This document shows, piece after piece, positions 1-13,300 of a DNA stretch of 64,000 nt. The position numbers and the translations under genes were made by a program. Origin of the DNA: Kryptolebias marmoratus. Its lineage: Eukaryota > Chordata > Actinopteri > Cyprinodontiformes > Rivulidae. The notes below the pieces were generated by a model. It was not told the DNA's origin, made no database searches, and saw only the letters and a program-made list of their open reading frames with translations. The DNA lies in NCBI RefSeq assembly GCF_001649575.2, contig NC_051433.1:21155448-21219447 (forward strand). Direction: 5' to 3'. Numbering within the stretch: position 1 is the stretch's first letter; the number at the start of each line of letters is the position of its first letter.

Positions 1-1171
1 CTGCTGTAAAACAACAGCAGCAGGAAATGCCATCAGACAAACATATTTACATATTTATGTAGACAAACATAAATAGACTATCTTGTGACAGAATCACTAA
101 AATTGCAACACCAGTCAACATGTTGACTTTGAGTCTAAAATATTTGACTTATATGCAACCCTGTTGCTCACTGACAGCTCTAGAAGGAAAACAGGACAAG
201 GCTGTGTGATAAATTATAAAAATGGAAAAAATGAAAAACGAAAGCTCTCTAATGCTACTTTTAGGTATACTAACAAAGGCAATGTGTAATTTTATAAACA
301 TACCAACAATAATTTATAAAGCCAATACATAACAGTCGTACCTCTGCGGCAGACACAAAGTCTTGTGACTGCATATACCGCTTTTAGAAAAACAAAGATT
401 TGCAGACAACAAAACATACATATACACGCTGGTGTCTCTAAGACCATGTTTTTGACACTCTCCCAGAGGTGAAAACAATAGCAGACAAGCTATCACAGCT
501 CGTAATTAGTGTGAAACACAATCTTGAGAGCATTTGCTGCCAAGTCAAAGAAGCATTTGCTATTGTAATAAAAGGTTTTTAAAAAATCTTGGCTGAGAGC
601 TAAACTTTTCTCTCATTTTACTCTGCATTCCACACGACAAAGGGTTGCCAGAGACGCTAACACAAAGGCAACCGGAGATCAGGGATAAGGGAGTGACAGC
701 AGTGAGAGAATTAGTGATGTGATGACAGTCAACACACAATCAGCCCCGCAGTATAGTTACAAGGCTCACATTGTTTAGTCTGGACTTATTAGATTTCGGA
801 ACATAGAGTAGAATCGTTTGTAAAACGCCCCGAGCTGTCACTCACACAGAGCTAAGACCCTCAGAAGGATGCTTTTGATTGACTGGGCTGTGTTAATATG
901 CACATGATGATCTTTGTCAAAACAAGGCTTTGAGAGCCAAATTCAGAGCTGAGCACTGAGCATCAATTTATCTAGTCTCAGCGACTGAAATGAAGGTTTA
1001 TAATAACACAGTAGCCTGTAGGATGTTTCACTCAGGAAACATGGACAAATGCCAAGGTCCCCTGTCTAATGAGATCGATTGTCTCAGTAGCAAGGAGGTA
1101 AGCAGAAAAAGAAGGCTTTGTGAATGTGCTATATTAAGAAACATGCCTATGAAAATAAAAACATTCCCTAC
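1..1171 (-). other. suclg2 intron 9 (partial)
   Basis: Begins with the exon 9 donor and runs off the left edge. No further coding exon was found in it. The only structure noted is a 16-bp perfect palindrome at 113-128. Confidence 0.9.
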
Positions 1172-1314
1172 CTTTGGGTCAGCAGTCAGCAGCTTAAAAG
1201 CCTCGTACACCTGTCGCTCTTTGACTCCGCCCCCAAGATCCAGGAAATTAGCTGGTTTTCCCCCATGCAGGTCAATGATATCGCACGTCGCCATGGCCAA
1301 ACCAGCTCCATTTA
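1172..1314 (-). CDS. suclg2: suclg2 exon 9 (residues 307-354, start of CoA-ligase domain)
   Basis: 143 nt. The acceptor is TTTAAACAG before 1314 and the donor is AAG|GTAGGG at 1171-1170, leaving phase 0. It encodes [20 protein letters not shown] then [20 protein letters not shown] and LLTADPK. The glycine-rich GAGLAMAT loop and [13 protein letters not shown] are CoA-ligase signatures. The next coding exon should begin near the family's VEAILVNIFGG block; it is not in bases 1-1171 and so lies outside the window. Confidence 0.97.
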
Positions 1315-4300
1315 CTGTTTAAAAAAAATAAAATAAAAGAATAAATAAAATCCACAATGCCATGTTTGAATGTGTCAAGAGCAGGAACATTTTTAACCCT
1401 AAAAACTGTTCTGCCGAACAAAGACTTCTGCCATGTCTGTGAACTTTTTCAATAAATGTGACCCATGAAAATGTATAAACATTAGAACAATGCCTTTATT
1501 ACAGAAAGTCAAGATTTTCTTTATTAAGAAAAAAGGTAAGTGTAGTTTGTGCAACAAATCTCCCTGGGTTGAAAGTGGGAAGACAGCCAACACTAGTTAA
1601 ATAAAACAGCACTAATGGACATAAAAAGCTGAACAAAATGTCAAAGTCAAGAAATATTTTGATCACGTTAGGAAAATTGACATCAAGGAAAAGAAATATC
1701 TGTTCACAACTTGTCGTTTGACTTCAGAGAAACAAGTTTTAATTAAAGGCGATTCTGCTACGCTTTTTGTGGGCTGTCTCATCGTTTAGCCCACTGCCAG
1801 CATCAGTACCCTGCTGGGTTGTATGTCTTACCTCATTTGGTTTAGCCAAGCTGAACTCGTGTCCTGGCAAGCTCCCCGACTGAGGTCTCAATAAAAGGGA
1901 AATTTGCTTTAACAGCTGTCACTTTGGTGGCTTACAGAGCTCTCAAAGAAGCTGCGGGGTCTTAAAAGCTGTTGTTACTTTAAGAGAGTGGGAGCTGCGG
2001 ATGCAGAATCGGGTGCGAGCGTGCGCTCGAAGGGGGAGTAGTGCTAACAGACATCTAATGTGTTTATGAGGCTATGGGGTAAGGAGCCAGAGCACCTGTT
2101 AGTGCTGCTGCACACTGTAAAAGCTTTGATTTATGACAAGAGAGGAGCCCTTTAATGAGAATGCTAACAATCTGGCTCACTAGAGACTTTCTGGGCGGAT
2201 TATAGCTAATTAGAATGCATTGGTTATGGCAGCATTCGTTCTGGAGTCTTCAGAAAGCTGCTTGTTATGTTGACTGGAGGACAACCCAGGCTACCTTTAG
2301 TTTGTCTAAGTTTTAACTGTGTCAGAGCTTTTACTTGTGTGATTTAAGAGGGACATTAAAGCCATATGCCAGGAGGTGTCTGCTTAAGGTGGAGAATTCA
2401 TTTATTTGCTGGTGTATGAGCGTTCAGGTGAGAGAATTTCGTTACAGGGCGTTGTGTCCATACCGAAGCAGGCGATGTTTCCGTCCATTCCAATATATTT
2501 GAGGTCCCACTTGGCTGCCTCCATCTCTGTGGGGTCACTCTCAGACATGTCGTCCATGGCAAACACAGCTTTCTGACGGAACTCAGCATTGTCATCAAAG
2601 TTGATCTTGGCATCAAAGCAAACCACTAGGAAAAGATATATATGGGCAGAAAGGGAGACGGCAGTAAAGTCAGCAACATAAAGAGCACAAGAGAGAAATA
2701 CAGAGATGGTAGGCAAGAGTAAAACAAGGAGGAAGAGGAATCAGGACATAAAAAGAGAGCTCATTAGCAACTAGAAAACCAAAAATAATTAACTTAAGGT
2801 GCCCTTTTGCCCACAGGTCTTAATTATTTTAGTGGTTGACTCACTAATATATGTAACTGAAATGCTATGAGAATATTAGGATTACTCTAAAATTAATAAT
2901 TTATTTGGCATCAAAAGAAAATTTATTTTAAAGACTATAAAATACTGAAACTTGCAGATAAATATCAAGCAAAAAATTGAAAAAAAAATCACCTTAATGT
3001 TGAGAAATAATCAGCGCACATAAATTATAAATTATGTTCAACATTTAGATGCATGTTTAATTGGCAAAACATCAACGGCAAAAGCGTATGTAGCTCGTTG
3101 CTTAACACAAAAACAATAGAGAAGAATCAGTATTAGGCTAAAAGGATAGTTCAGATCTTTTGAAGTGGGGCTCTGTGGAAAAGTTAGAAACAATTATCTT
3201 ACCTGTTGTTGTTTTTTTAACAACTTCCTTTTGAAGAATTAGAATTTGGTTCTGACCCAATTCATCAGCTAACAGCTAGTCTGAGCAGAGTCAAGTCCAA
3301 AATTAAATTCCTGCTGCCTTCAAACAACTTCAGCAGTTTATGAAAATGTTATAATATTCTTGACAAAAGTGTCTCAGGCAGCATTGAAAGTGCTACAGCT
3401 AGCTACAATTGTCATTTATTGACAATTGCAAATAACCCCAAAATTCTATATAAATAATCAAATGTAAAGCTGAGAAGAATTTAAAAGCTTTTAAGGGATA
3501 TAAAAATATTTAATGTGCTTTAAGACTGCAGCCCCACTTAGACTAGCTGTTCGCTCATCAATCCTGTCAAAATTTACCGTATTTTCCGGACTATAAGGCG
3601 CACTTAAAAGCCTTCAATTTTCTCAAAAACGACAGCGCGCCTTATAATCCGGAGCACCTTATATATGTAAGAAGTCATAATGTTTTAGTACAACTTTGGA
3701 AAACTACAAAGCCGTGCAGCTTGCAGCTTTAAAGCTCAGTTTTGGTCGTGCAGGGCTCTGTGCACAGCGCGCGGACCTGCGCGAGCGGTGTAGGCATTTA
3801 TACTTGACCCTTTTGTCGGTGCAGTATTCTTCTGTGAGTTTTGAACAGTTTGATTATCTTTGTGATCTTTCATAGAGGGATCATATAAATGCTGATACAG
3901 GTGAACCAGCACCGCTAGAGCACTGAAATCGTCCATTTTGAATGGAGCGTGGCGCACGCAGTCCGCGAGAAGTTACAAAAATGACGATAAGCCTTATAGT
4001 CCAGTGCACTTTATATATGACAAAAACTTGAAAATGGACCATTCATTGACAGTGTGCCTTATAATTCAATGTGCCCTATAGTGCGGAAAATACAGCAACT
4101 CTCTAAATTAAAGGCATTTAGAGAGCTTTCCACAAAATCCCACTTGAGAACTTGTGAAATCCAACTTTAAATCTAACACTATAGGCAAACTAAAGTACTT
4201 TAAAACCCACCAACTAAACACCACATCACACCATTTTGTTCCTTTATTTTACTTCAAACTGAATGCTTTAAAATGTTTTTTATGTAGTTTTAAAGGCACT

Positions 4301-7300
4301 TATAAAACAATTGGAAAATAAAATAAGACTTGTGACACTGGTTGGCATATTGCTGTAACACTAAAACAATCCAACACATGAATCCAGTAAAAACTGCTGC
4401 TACTGTCGTTTATTGCAAACTAAATCCTTGCACTTGCTTAATCTGTAACAAGCAGGGTAGTATTAAACTCATATCCAGTTTATAAGTGACACATATTGTG
4501 TAGCACTTTTTACCCCCCAAAATGTTTCTTTTTACAGAACAAACAGGATGTAGAGACTGCAAACCTATTTGTAAAATATTATGTCTTAAAACAAAAAAAC
4601 CTGCTAATGTCTATATTTCTGAAAAATGGCACAAGAAAATACAATGTTATGAGGAGAAAACTGAAATGTGGAAATATGTTTTGTGAGCGGCATGAAGACA
4701 AACAGAAATGTAAATAAAACACAGACACACAAAACATGCAGCAGGCAGACTCTCCTGGGACAGTGAAGTAGACATAATGTCTCCTTCAGGTAAAGTAGGT
4801 TTCCCCACAACACAGCTTGTTTTGTTTTTTTGTTTTGAAACATCTATTATTGCAGTCTATCCACAAAATGAATTCAGCTATTACCAAACAAGGAAGAAAA
4901 AATAATACTTCCCTTTGAGAAAATCTATGTTTTGATACATGTTTGTCGAATGCCTGCTGGAAAATAGCTGTGTTCCCAGGCGACTTGTGAACAAATTGAG
5001 CCATACACTGAGATGAGACTCACGTGAAGCTTGCTTACAAAGCTTGCTTAAATCACAACCCTGCTGTTAGTAGGGGGGGAAAAAAACAACAACAAAAAAA
5101 TAAATAAACCACAAACTTCTCACTATAAATCCAGCTTTTGTAAGAAATCGTTTTTCTCATACATATTCATGGGAAGTCATAAAATAAACACGTCTTGTCA
5201 ATGTTTGATAAGGCGTACTTTGAACAAGAATCTGTATTTGAGGAGCCTAAATGACATTAAAGAAGCGAGGAATCTTCAGCTTATAATCCGCCTCAGCAGG
5301 ACACATCATAGTCAATATCTGCTCAGCACAACAGACAAAACAATAACTCTATTCCTTCCTTTACTTATTTCCTTAAAACAACAACAACAACAACAACAAA
5401 AAAAAGAAGTTCAGGACAAGTTCAGCAAAAACAGCGCTGCAAGAGATGGAGTAATCTTTTGTTACAATGTATGAAGACTATCATCTGAATGATGAGAGCT
5501 TGAAATGTAAACTTGTTACCTAAACTTGTGCTTTTTTTCATGAGAGGACACTCTGACTTTTGTATAGTGATCTAAACTGCAATGTAAACTTTTACTGGGC
5601 TCAGCAGTGGGACTCTGTGTAAACTTTAATTAGCTGCACTAAAATGGCATTTTACCGTACTTCAAAAATATTTTTTTTCCTCCATTTTTTCCTTAATACT
5701 AAAGTGCAAATACTCCCTTGGATGAGAGTTTAGGAGCAAGTACAGCACTAATCCATAAACATTTTTCTAAACAACCCATTTGGGAGAGGTCTTTATTACG
5801 AGCCACATCAGCATGCATAGGATTGATTTTGATGTGCTACAACAGAGGCTGTCACTTGTTGAGAAACCTCAAGGCTAATTCACAGATCTCTTAATCTGTC
5901 AGTAAATACAAGAAAGCCTTTTTGCATAACTTTAAAGCATGACAATGATGAGCACAAGGTCTGAACTTGTCTAAACTTACCAAAAATAAATAAATAAAAC
6001 CCTACAAATTGTACATGACCTAAAAGCAGTAAACAAAAGTGGACATTATGGTTGTTTTATAAGCTTGAAAAAAAAAATTCAATAAACAAAAAAAAGGGGG
6101 GCCCATTTGGCTAGCCATTAGTTTAGCCTAGACAAGGATTGATATTGATATTTATTAAACAGAAGATCACTTCAAAAATGACCAGATTTTTCTTTTAAAT
6201 AGCATAAGCGCTAAATATAGCACTGAAACCATTTGGGGCGGCTGTGGCTCAGTGGTTAGAGCAGTCCTCCAATGAGAGAGTTGGAGGTTCGATTCCTGGC
6301 AGCAGTCACATGTCAAAGTGTGCCTGGGCAAAACATTGAACCCCTCATTGTCTTCTATGTGTGCCCCATTGGTGTATGAATGGAGTTTAAAGCACTGATT
6401 AGCCTCTACAGAATTATTTATTCAGGTTAGTTTTGTAGGGATGTAGCAGAGTGCTGCATGAATGTGTGGATGGATGGGTAAATGAGGGCACGGATTGTGT
6501 TGTAAGGCGCTTTGAGTGGCCTGGTTGGCGAGAAAGGCGCTATAAAAGCACAGTCCATTTAACATTTACCATCTACTGGAAGGAAACATGATGCTAGAAT
6601 TTTTCAATTCATGCCTTTGGACTTTGGAAGCTCTGTCTGTCAGAGTAGGGAACACCGGAAGACCTGATCTAGATCATTTCATTCCTGCAGACCCTGCTTA
6701 CAGACTGCAAAACGGCTGTTAAAACCTTTTAGAAAACTTTGAAACTCCACTGGTCAGCTGAAGAAGAGAAGAGAAAGGTACAATGTCAGAACTAGCCTGA
6801 GCTTTGTTTGCTGTAACACATGGTTTTAGTAAGTTAAATGTCAAAGGAAATGTCTGAAAAAAAAAAGACTGCAGCAAAGATTGTTACTGACATGGTGGAT
6901 GCTTGTTTCACACATGGGGAGATTTGCACCACAGTGGAGAGCTGACCCAGAGGTTGTGTGGCCTGGCACCCACACTACCACTAATAAGAGGTTTAAGTGA
7001 GAAGCGCACCGCAGCAGCTATTCCTACAGCACTGCGTGTGTTCTTGAAATACAAATTAAAAAGTTTTGTCTCATTTTACTACAGTTTCTATCTAAAGGTT
7101 TGTCACTTTACTTTTGCATCCATCATCTTATAAACAGCTTGAGGTCTTAAAACCATGCTTAAAGACAAAACCAGAGCATGAGTCACTGTTCCTTCTCCAA
7201 CAATACACAAAAACATGTGGTGATGTATCAGCAGACACTGAAACACAAAAAATATGTTACATTCGTATAAGTTTAGATTATTAAAAGTACCAATGAAGGG

Positions 7301-10300
7301 ACCACTCGTTAAATTTAGCTTTCGACCCACTGAATTAAGATGACATAAATCCTAAATCTTCAGTAAATGTATCAAATTTCTAATTAGCCAAAGTTAATTT
7401 CTGTAGATTGAAAAAGTAATAGGCTATTCTAGACTTCTTAACCTTTTAATTTGCTATAGTCTCCCTTTGATCCTTTCAAATTAACTATCCATTAGGAATA
7501 AGGAAGATTTCCAGCGAGAGGATTTGTGAAGAGTGCTCTTTTATTACTTACTAAAACTGATTAAATTTTAAAATATACCAATCACTGAGTTTTGAAATGG
7601 GCTGTAGGAGCAACAATTAGACATTTTCTGACTCAAACGTAATTTTATCAACCTGTCTTTGGTTTTTAATTAATTTGCATGAATCTGAGATTTGTTCAAG
7701 AAAAGATAAACTATTTGGACAAAATGATATTAAGAAAAAAAATCTAGTTTAAAACAATCAGACTGCTATAATGGTCTGATTGGTGTAGACTAAAATCCAT
7801 GCATGTTAGGGCTCCACCCAAACCCTTATTGTATCTGACCAGATATTTTTGTAATGTTTCCTTTAATCTTTACTGTTTATTCCTTACTACAGAGCGTCCT
7901 TGAGTAGTTATTTTTACCACTATGCAAAGTGTGGAGTACCTCAGGTAGGAATCCGAGGCTGATACTTGATTTGCTGTCCCTCCGTAGTTGTGGATGAAAG
8001 TTTTAAAATCATCATCAAAACCAAAACATTGACAAACATCAACAGGCTGTGAATATAAAAAGCTCTGCTCCTTGAAGCCTTTTGCACTTTGATCCAGATA
8101 AAGTTATGCCGACAAGAGGCTGATGTCACTGTGTTGCAATTATGGTACACTTCACACTCCTGAGCAGATTCACACACAAGGAGATCGTGTCTGCAACTCA
8201 CAGCTAGTATTTTAAAGATGACTTTTTCTTCAAACAAAGCTGATTAAAATGTTAATATTTAACATGATAGCACACAAGATAGAGGCCAGTAAACACACAC
8301 ATACACACACACACACACACACACATGAGAACAACCGTTTTCTATGAGACACAGTACCTTGTCCTTCAGGAGTCTCTCCGAAAGGATTGACTTCGACTTG
8401 AGTGGCGTCGACTTTCAGGAACAGATCATAGAGCCTCTTAATCTGATCTGCTGCCTGCAAAGTCCACAGACGACAGTAATTACCTGAGGGTTTGACTCTG
8501 AGCACTCGGCCCCACCAAGGCCACGCAGCTTTGCTTCACAAGCTGCATAAAACATGGCAAATCACAGTCAACATCAGGCCATCTGAGCTGGTTTTGCATT
8601 AATGTGTAGATCCAGGGAAAATTTATACTCCAGCAGATGTTGATCAAATATTACTCTTTGTAAGATTATACCAAACACCTCTGCAACATTAACACAGCTG
8701 CTTTAATATTGTACGTTGTTATTTTCTAATGAAGGTTGGGTTTTTTTAAATCTGAAACTGTAATATGCCACAACATTTGAAATAATTTTATCATTAGAGG
8801 CCGAATTTGAAAAATTTCAAATCACATTGGAAATTTTTCAACATTTTTTAAGTACAGTAACAAAAAGGAATTTGACATTGCATCAAAACTCAATTTTATG
8901 CTCACACATTTTTCTAGTTTCACTCAAAAAAGAAAAAAAAAAAACGTATTGGCATACACACACACATTTTCTCCTGTAATCAAAGAGCCTATTTGCAACA
9001 AAAAAGGTAGTGTTTGGTCTGAATTGAACAGTCTGGCAGGCGACTCCCAGCTACCAGGGAAAAAACATACTGACAATGCACACACTTCACCAATCCTTTT
9101 CCATTTCTCCCTTTGCCTGTTTCAAATCAATGCCCTTTCAACATCCTGCAAATCAAAAGACCACAAATAATGGAATGCAACCAAAGCGAACACGTCTTCA
9201 ACTCAAGTTTGTTTCACAGAGGCAGATTTATTTCTCTGATTTATACGTTTTCCGTGTGTTACAATTTTGAGTTAATCTGATTTCTCATGCCACGGTGCCC
9301 GAGGAAAAGAAAACAAATTAGTGATCTGACGCCAAGAGACAAAAGAGGCTTTGAAATCGACTCATCCGAGCACACAGACCCATTTGGACTGTGAAACCTG
9401 GGGTGCTTCTGTGCTGTGTTTCCCCAGCCTCATTTTATGAGCAAATGATGCTTGAACATGGTTTTTAAAACTTGAGGTAAAGAGGGGGGAAAAAAGGGGG
9501 TTGTTTTACTGGGTATAAAGTCCATAGCTTCTTTAATGAATGGAGTTTTGCTGCTTACTGCAAGATCACAAAATGCATTGATCACAAAATCATTGAGCAG
9601 CATAATGGTATAATTAGTGATGTCAGCTCCAGAGTCTGGCACAGTGCTGTGCATCACTGCCAGCTACAACAATGGACCACCTGGCAAGTGAGCCCTGTGT
9701 AATGACACTTCACAACTTGCCTCTGGAAAACTAATAATAGCCAAAGTATGGTTGCTTTGTAAATGCACTTGCTTCAGTGTGTCTGTGTGCCTACGAATTG
9801 CAGATCTCTCTCTGTCTCGCCTTCTCATTGTAACTTTAAAGTCCTCAGTGCACCCATTACCTGTCTTTGCAGAGGTCCTTTGAAACCCAAATTAGCTGCC
9901 ATGCGAAGTGCCTGGTCGTCTCGCACACCTTCAAATATATCTATGACTTCCTGGAAGAAAAGTAAAGGAAATGAAAGAGGAAAGGATGACAAATGGGTGA
10001 AGGAAGTGAGAAAGAAACGAAAGCTCAAATGCTGGACTACAACATGACAAAAACAAACGATTCTTTGTATTAAACTGGATCATAAGTAGTGACAAGCTGT
10101 CAGACACGGAGAAAAGGAAACGTTGGGACTGGAATAAGGGATTTACAACCTTGTATCTTAAACTTTCAGGAATAAAGAAGCTCATTTATGAAGGATTTTA
10201 AAACGCAGTTGATGTCATGGTAAGTACTTCTTATCACTTTTAAAGTACTTCTCATCACCCTGGTGTGTATTTAAGTTTTAATGTATCTGACAAGTTGCTT

Positions 10301-13300
10301 TATCACATGGTTTGTGTCATGATGATTGACACTTTGAGGGCTCCTACTTTATATACTCTATATATTCTTCAATGTGAAAAATGAATAACATTGTGATGAC
10401 TAAAAGTTTTCAGACGCTTCCAGGCTTTTCTACAGCTTGTTACGTATCAGATTAACTACATTTTTGTATCTGTAGCTTACAAACACTTAGCTCCAATCAC
10501 AATCTAAAATCAAGTATTTGAGGATTTTTGTTTTTAATTTAAAATTAAAAATGGAAATTTGGAGAACTATTGCATGTATTTGGTATTAAACCTACAAGCT
10601 CTGGCTCATCCTAAAAAGCTGTTTGAAATGCAGCCACAACAGTGATCATCAACTGGTGGGCCTCGGGCCATATCTGAGCTGCTAGCTCATTGCATGTGGC
10701 CAATTTGATACAGAAATCTAATGTAGTCTAGCTAAGAATGAGTTAGTGATATCAGTTCCTCAGCCAATCAGAACGCTCGGTCACAGTACAGGATCAGTAG
10801 AAAAATAGAGTGGTAAGGATGCAGAGTACCAAAATCAACTCTAGTGTTTGCACATTTTTTCTTGTCAATCTAAATGCAGACACCTATTTGATGTTCATGA
10901 CTAAGATTACCATTTACAAATCTTTTACTTTTGAACTAAATTTAGTTTAATTTTAGCCTAGATGTTAAATATAGTTTAGATGTCTTCAACCTCAATTCTT
11001 CACTCACTCTTGAGTCATGTGTAGTGAGAAAAAAAATCTTCTTAATTCATGAGTCACTGTAAGAAAATAATAATATGCTGCACCAGTAGGTTTCTAGTTA
11101 AATTGAAATGAGGATGCCCAAAGCAAACAATGCTAGCATCAATGAACTGAGCACTGATTAGAAGTGGTATCAGCCACAGTTGTATAGTTAGTTTTCTGTG
11201 AAATTGTTTTGCTGTTGGAGCAAGAGTACCCCGCAGATGTACAGGATAGTGTTGAAAAAAAAAATAAATCCATGTTTGTGCCTAATGTAGCTACCCTAAA
11301 GAAAGCCAATAAGACCAAAAGTTTATTTATGGGAAAGTCTGGGAAAGTCTTACTGAGGGCTACCTGCTGGCACAGCACTTTACAAATCAAGACTTCATAA
11401 CAGAGTGAAAAACTAAAAGAAGACTTTTTACAGATTGCTCAGGTTTTTGGGCCAAAGGTTAACATTTCAGAGAGGTGCCAATCAAAAGCATGAGGCCTAA
11501 ATGCAAAACAACTCAAATGGCTTCTGAAAACCTCAATGAAATTAGCGATCCAGCTCAGGTTTGGAAGTAAACTCAAGTAGTGCGTCTCTGAAATGATTAA
11601 AAATGGCAGTAAAATAATACTTTTCATCCAGCTTGGTTTGGCTTCAGAGCTTCAGCCAAGAACACTAGGGGAAAAAAAAAACTGGGAGAAACTAAACTAA
11701 AAGTGTGCCAAGCTTGTAATGAATTTCAAGTGAATAATCATCTCAATGGGCTATTTCTCTGTTTGTTTTCAATAAATAAGCAAAACACTCCAAAACCCTA
11801 TTTTTCTCTGTGCCATTGTTGACAATTATGTGTAAATTGATATGAAAAAAAAATTAATTTGCACTCAAGTCTAAAACAAGAAGTGAAAAATTGAAGTGAA
11901 TCCATCAGCAACGTGGATCTCAGCTGGTGCTTTAAAACACACTGATCTATAGCCTTGCAAATTACCTGATTATATAGTGACAAGATGTGAGCATATGTGG
12001 TGCTTAAAGTGTACATCTGTTGACAATGACAAGGACTAGCCAAGAACTCTCAATTAAATCCAATTAATAGTAACACAAAACCAACAGAATCATTGTGTGT
12101 CTGTTTTTGTTCATCTTAAGCTATAATGTGTTGCTGTACTCTCTCTACAGACAAGACAAAAAATCTGGATAAGCAGCTAATCTTGCTGTAGACTTCTCTT
12201 GGCAACCTGGCTTAATTTTAAGGTAATAAAATATTTATTTTGCTTTTAAAGTAAGCTCTTTAAGGAACAACAATCAGATCTAATTTTATTAGGCAATTAT
12301 CTGAAGTCATTTAGTTCCTCTATGTGTTTTTTTTAAATGATAATTAATAAAGATTTCATTGATGAGTAAAAAACTAGATAATTATAATATACCTTAAAGA
12401 TGAGTTCCGGGTTGCTGGCGGCCACCTCTTCAATATCCATACCTCCCTGCGGGCTTCCCACCATGACAGGGCCGTTACAGGCGCGATCCATTAGGATAGC
12501 AAAGTAAGTCTCTCTGCTTATGTCCAGGGCCTCGGCAACCATCACCTGGACATGTCCCAGCGAGAGAAAAGGCAGATATGACTGCAGCTGGACTTCATCA
12601 TTTCATATTTAACCCTTTTATATTCTTTTAACTGTACCACATTTTTTAATACCGTGCATCATTTACACAAGGCTGAACACAGAGGTAAATAAGCAGGTTT
12701 TGGGGAACTTCACATGTTGTGAAGAATAAACAGATAAAAGGCAAATGAGAGGAATGACAAGCGTCTGTTTTTGAGGAGGTACAGCATGCGGCATGCAGAC
12801 AGAGAGAATTATATTCTTGCTTGTTAGTGGCACACAGAAACAGTTGTTTACCAAACACTTTAAATTCACACTGGGACTGGCTCAATTTATGCAATGAGCC
12901 ACAACACCAGCCAGTGCGAACTCGCAGTAAACAACAGCGGACAGCTACTGTTTTAATGCAGAAAGAAAAAAAAAAGACAAGACTACCCCCACAGACATTA
13001 ATTTTATAGAACAGCATTACTGGACTCAGAGTGTCTTGAAATGAGGTCAGATATTAGAGAAAAAAAAATCTAGAATTAGGGAAAGCGTTTTCCTTTTGCT
13101 TACCGTTTTCACTTTCACACCTTCTTTAGGTGTCTGCTTAGTAACCAGGTTGAAACCTAGCATCCTATTAGACAGCTCACCAACCACCACAGGACTGAAG
13201 AAGAGAGGTTAAATGTCAGACCATGATTCCTTTTCCCTTTTCTTTTATTTTCAGGATTATGTAGTTAAAAACCCACAGAAAACTACACTCTAAATGACTG

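Larger units (their letters stand above)
2626..8357 (-). other. suclg2 intron 7
   Basis: 5732 bp. It holds a dispersed nonautonomous element (3146-3545), a MITE-like element (3575-4098), an AFC-like SINE (6236-6570), an (AAC)n run (5377-5399) and a CA microsatellite (8292-8325). The rest is AT-rich with nothing recognised. Confidence 0.9.

Noticed and set aside
1..1171. Searched for suclg2 exon 10 (VEAILVNIFGG block)
   Set aside because: No minus-strand segment encodes it; the exon must lie left of the window.
6245..6300. Possible functional tRNA gene
   Set aside because: A and B boxes are present, but the sequence continues into a SINE body and does not fold into a complete cloverleaf with an acceptor stem.
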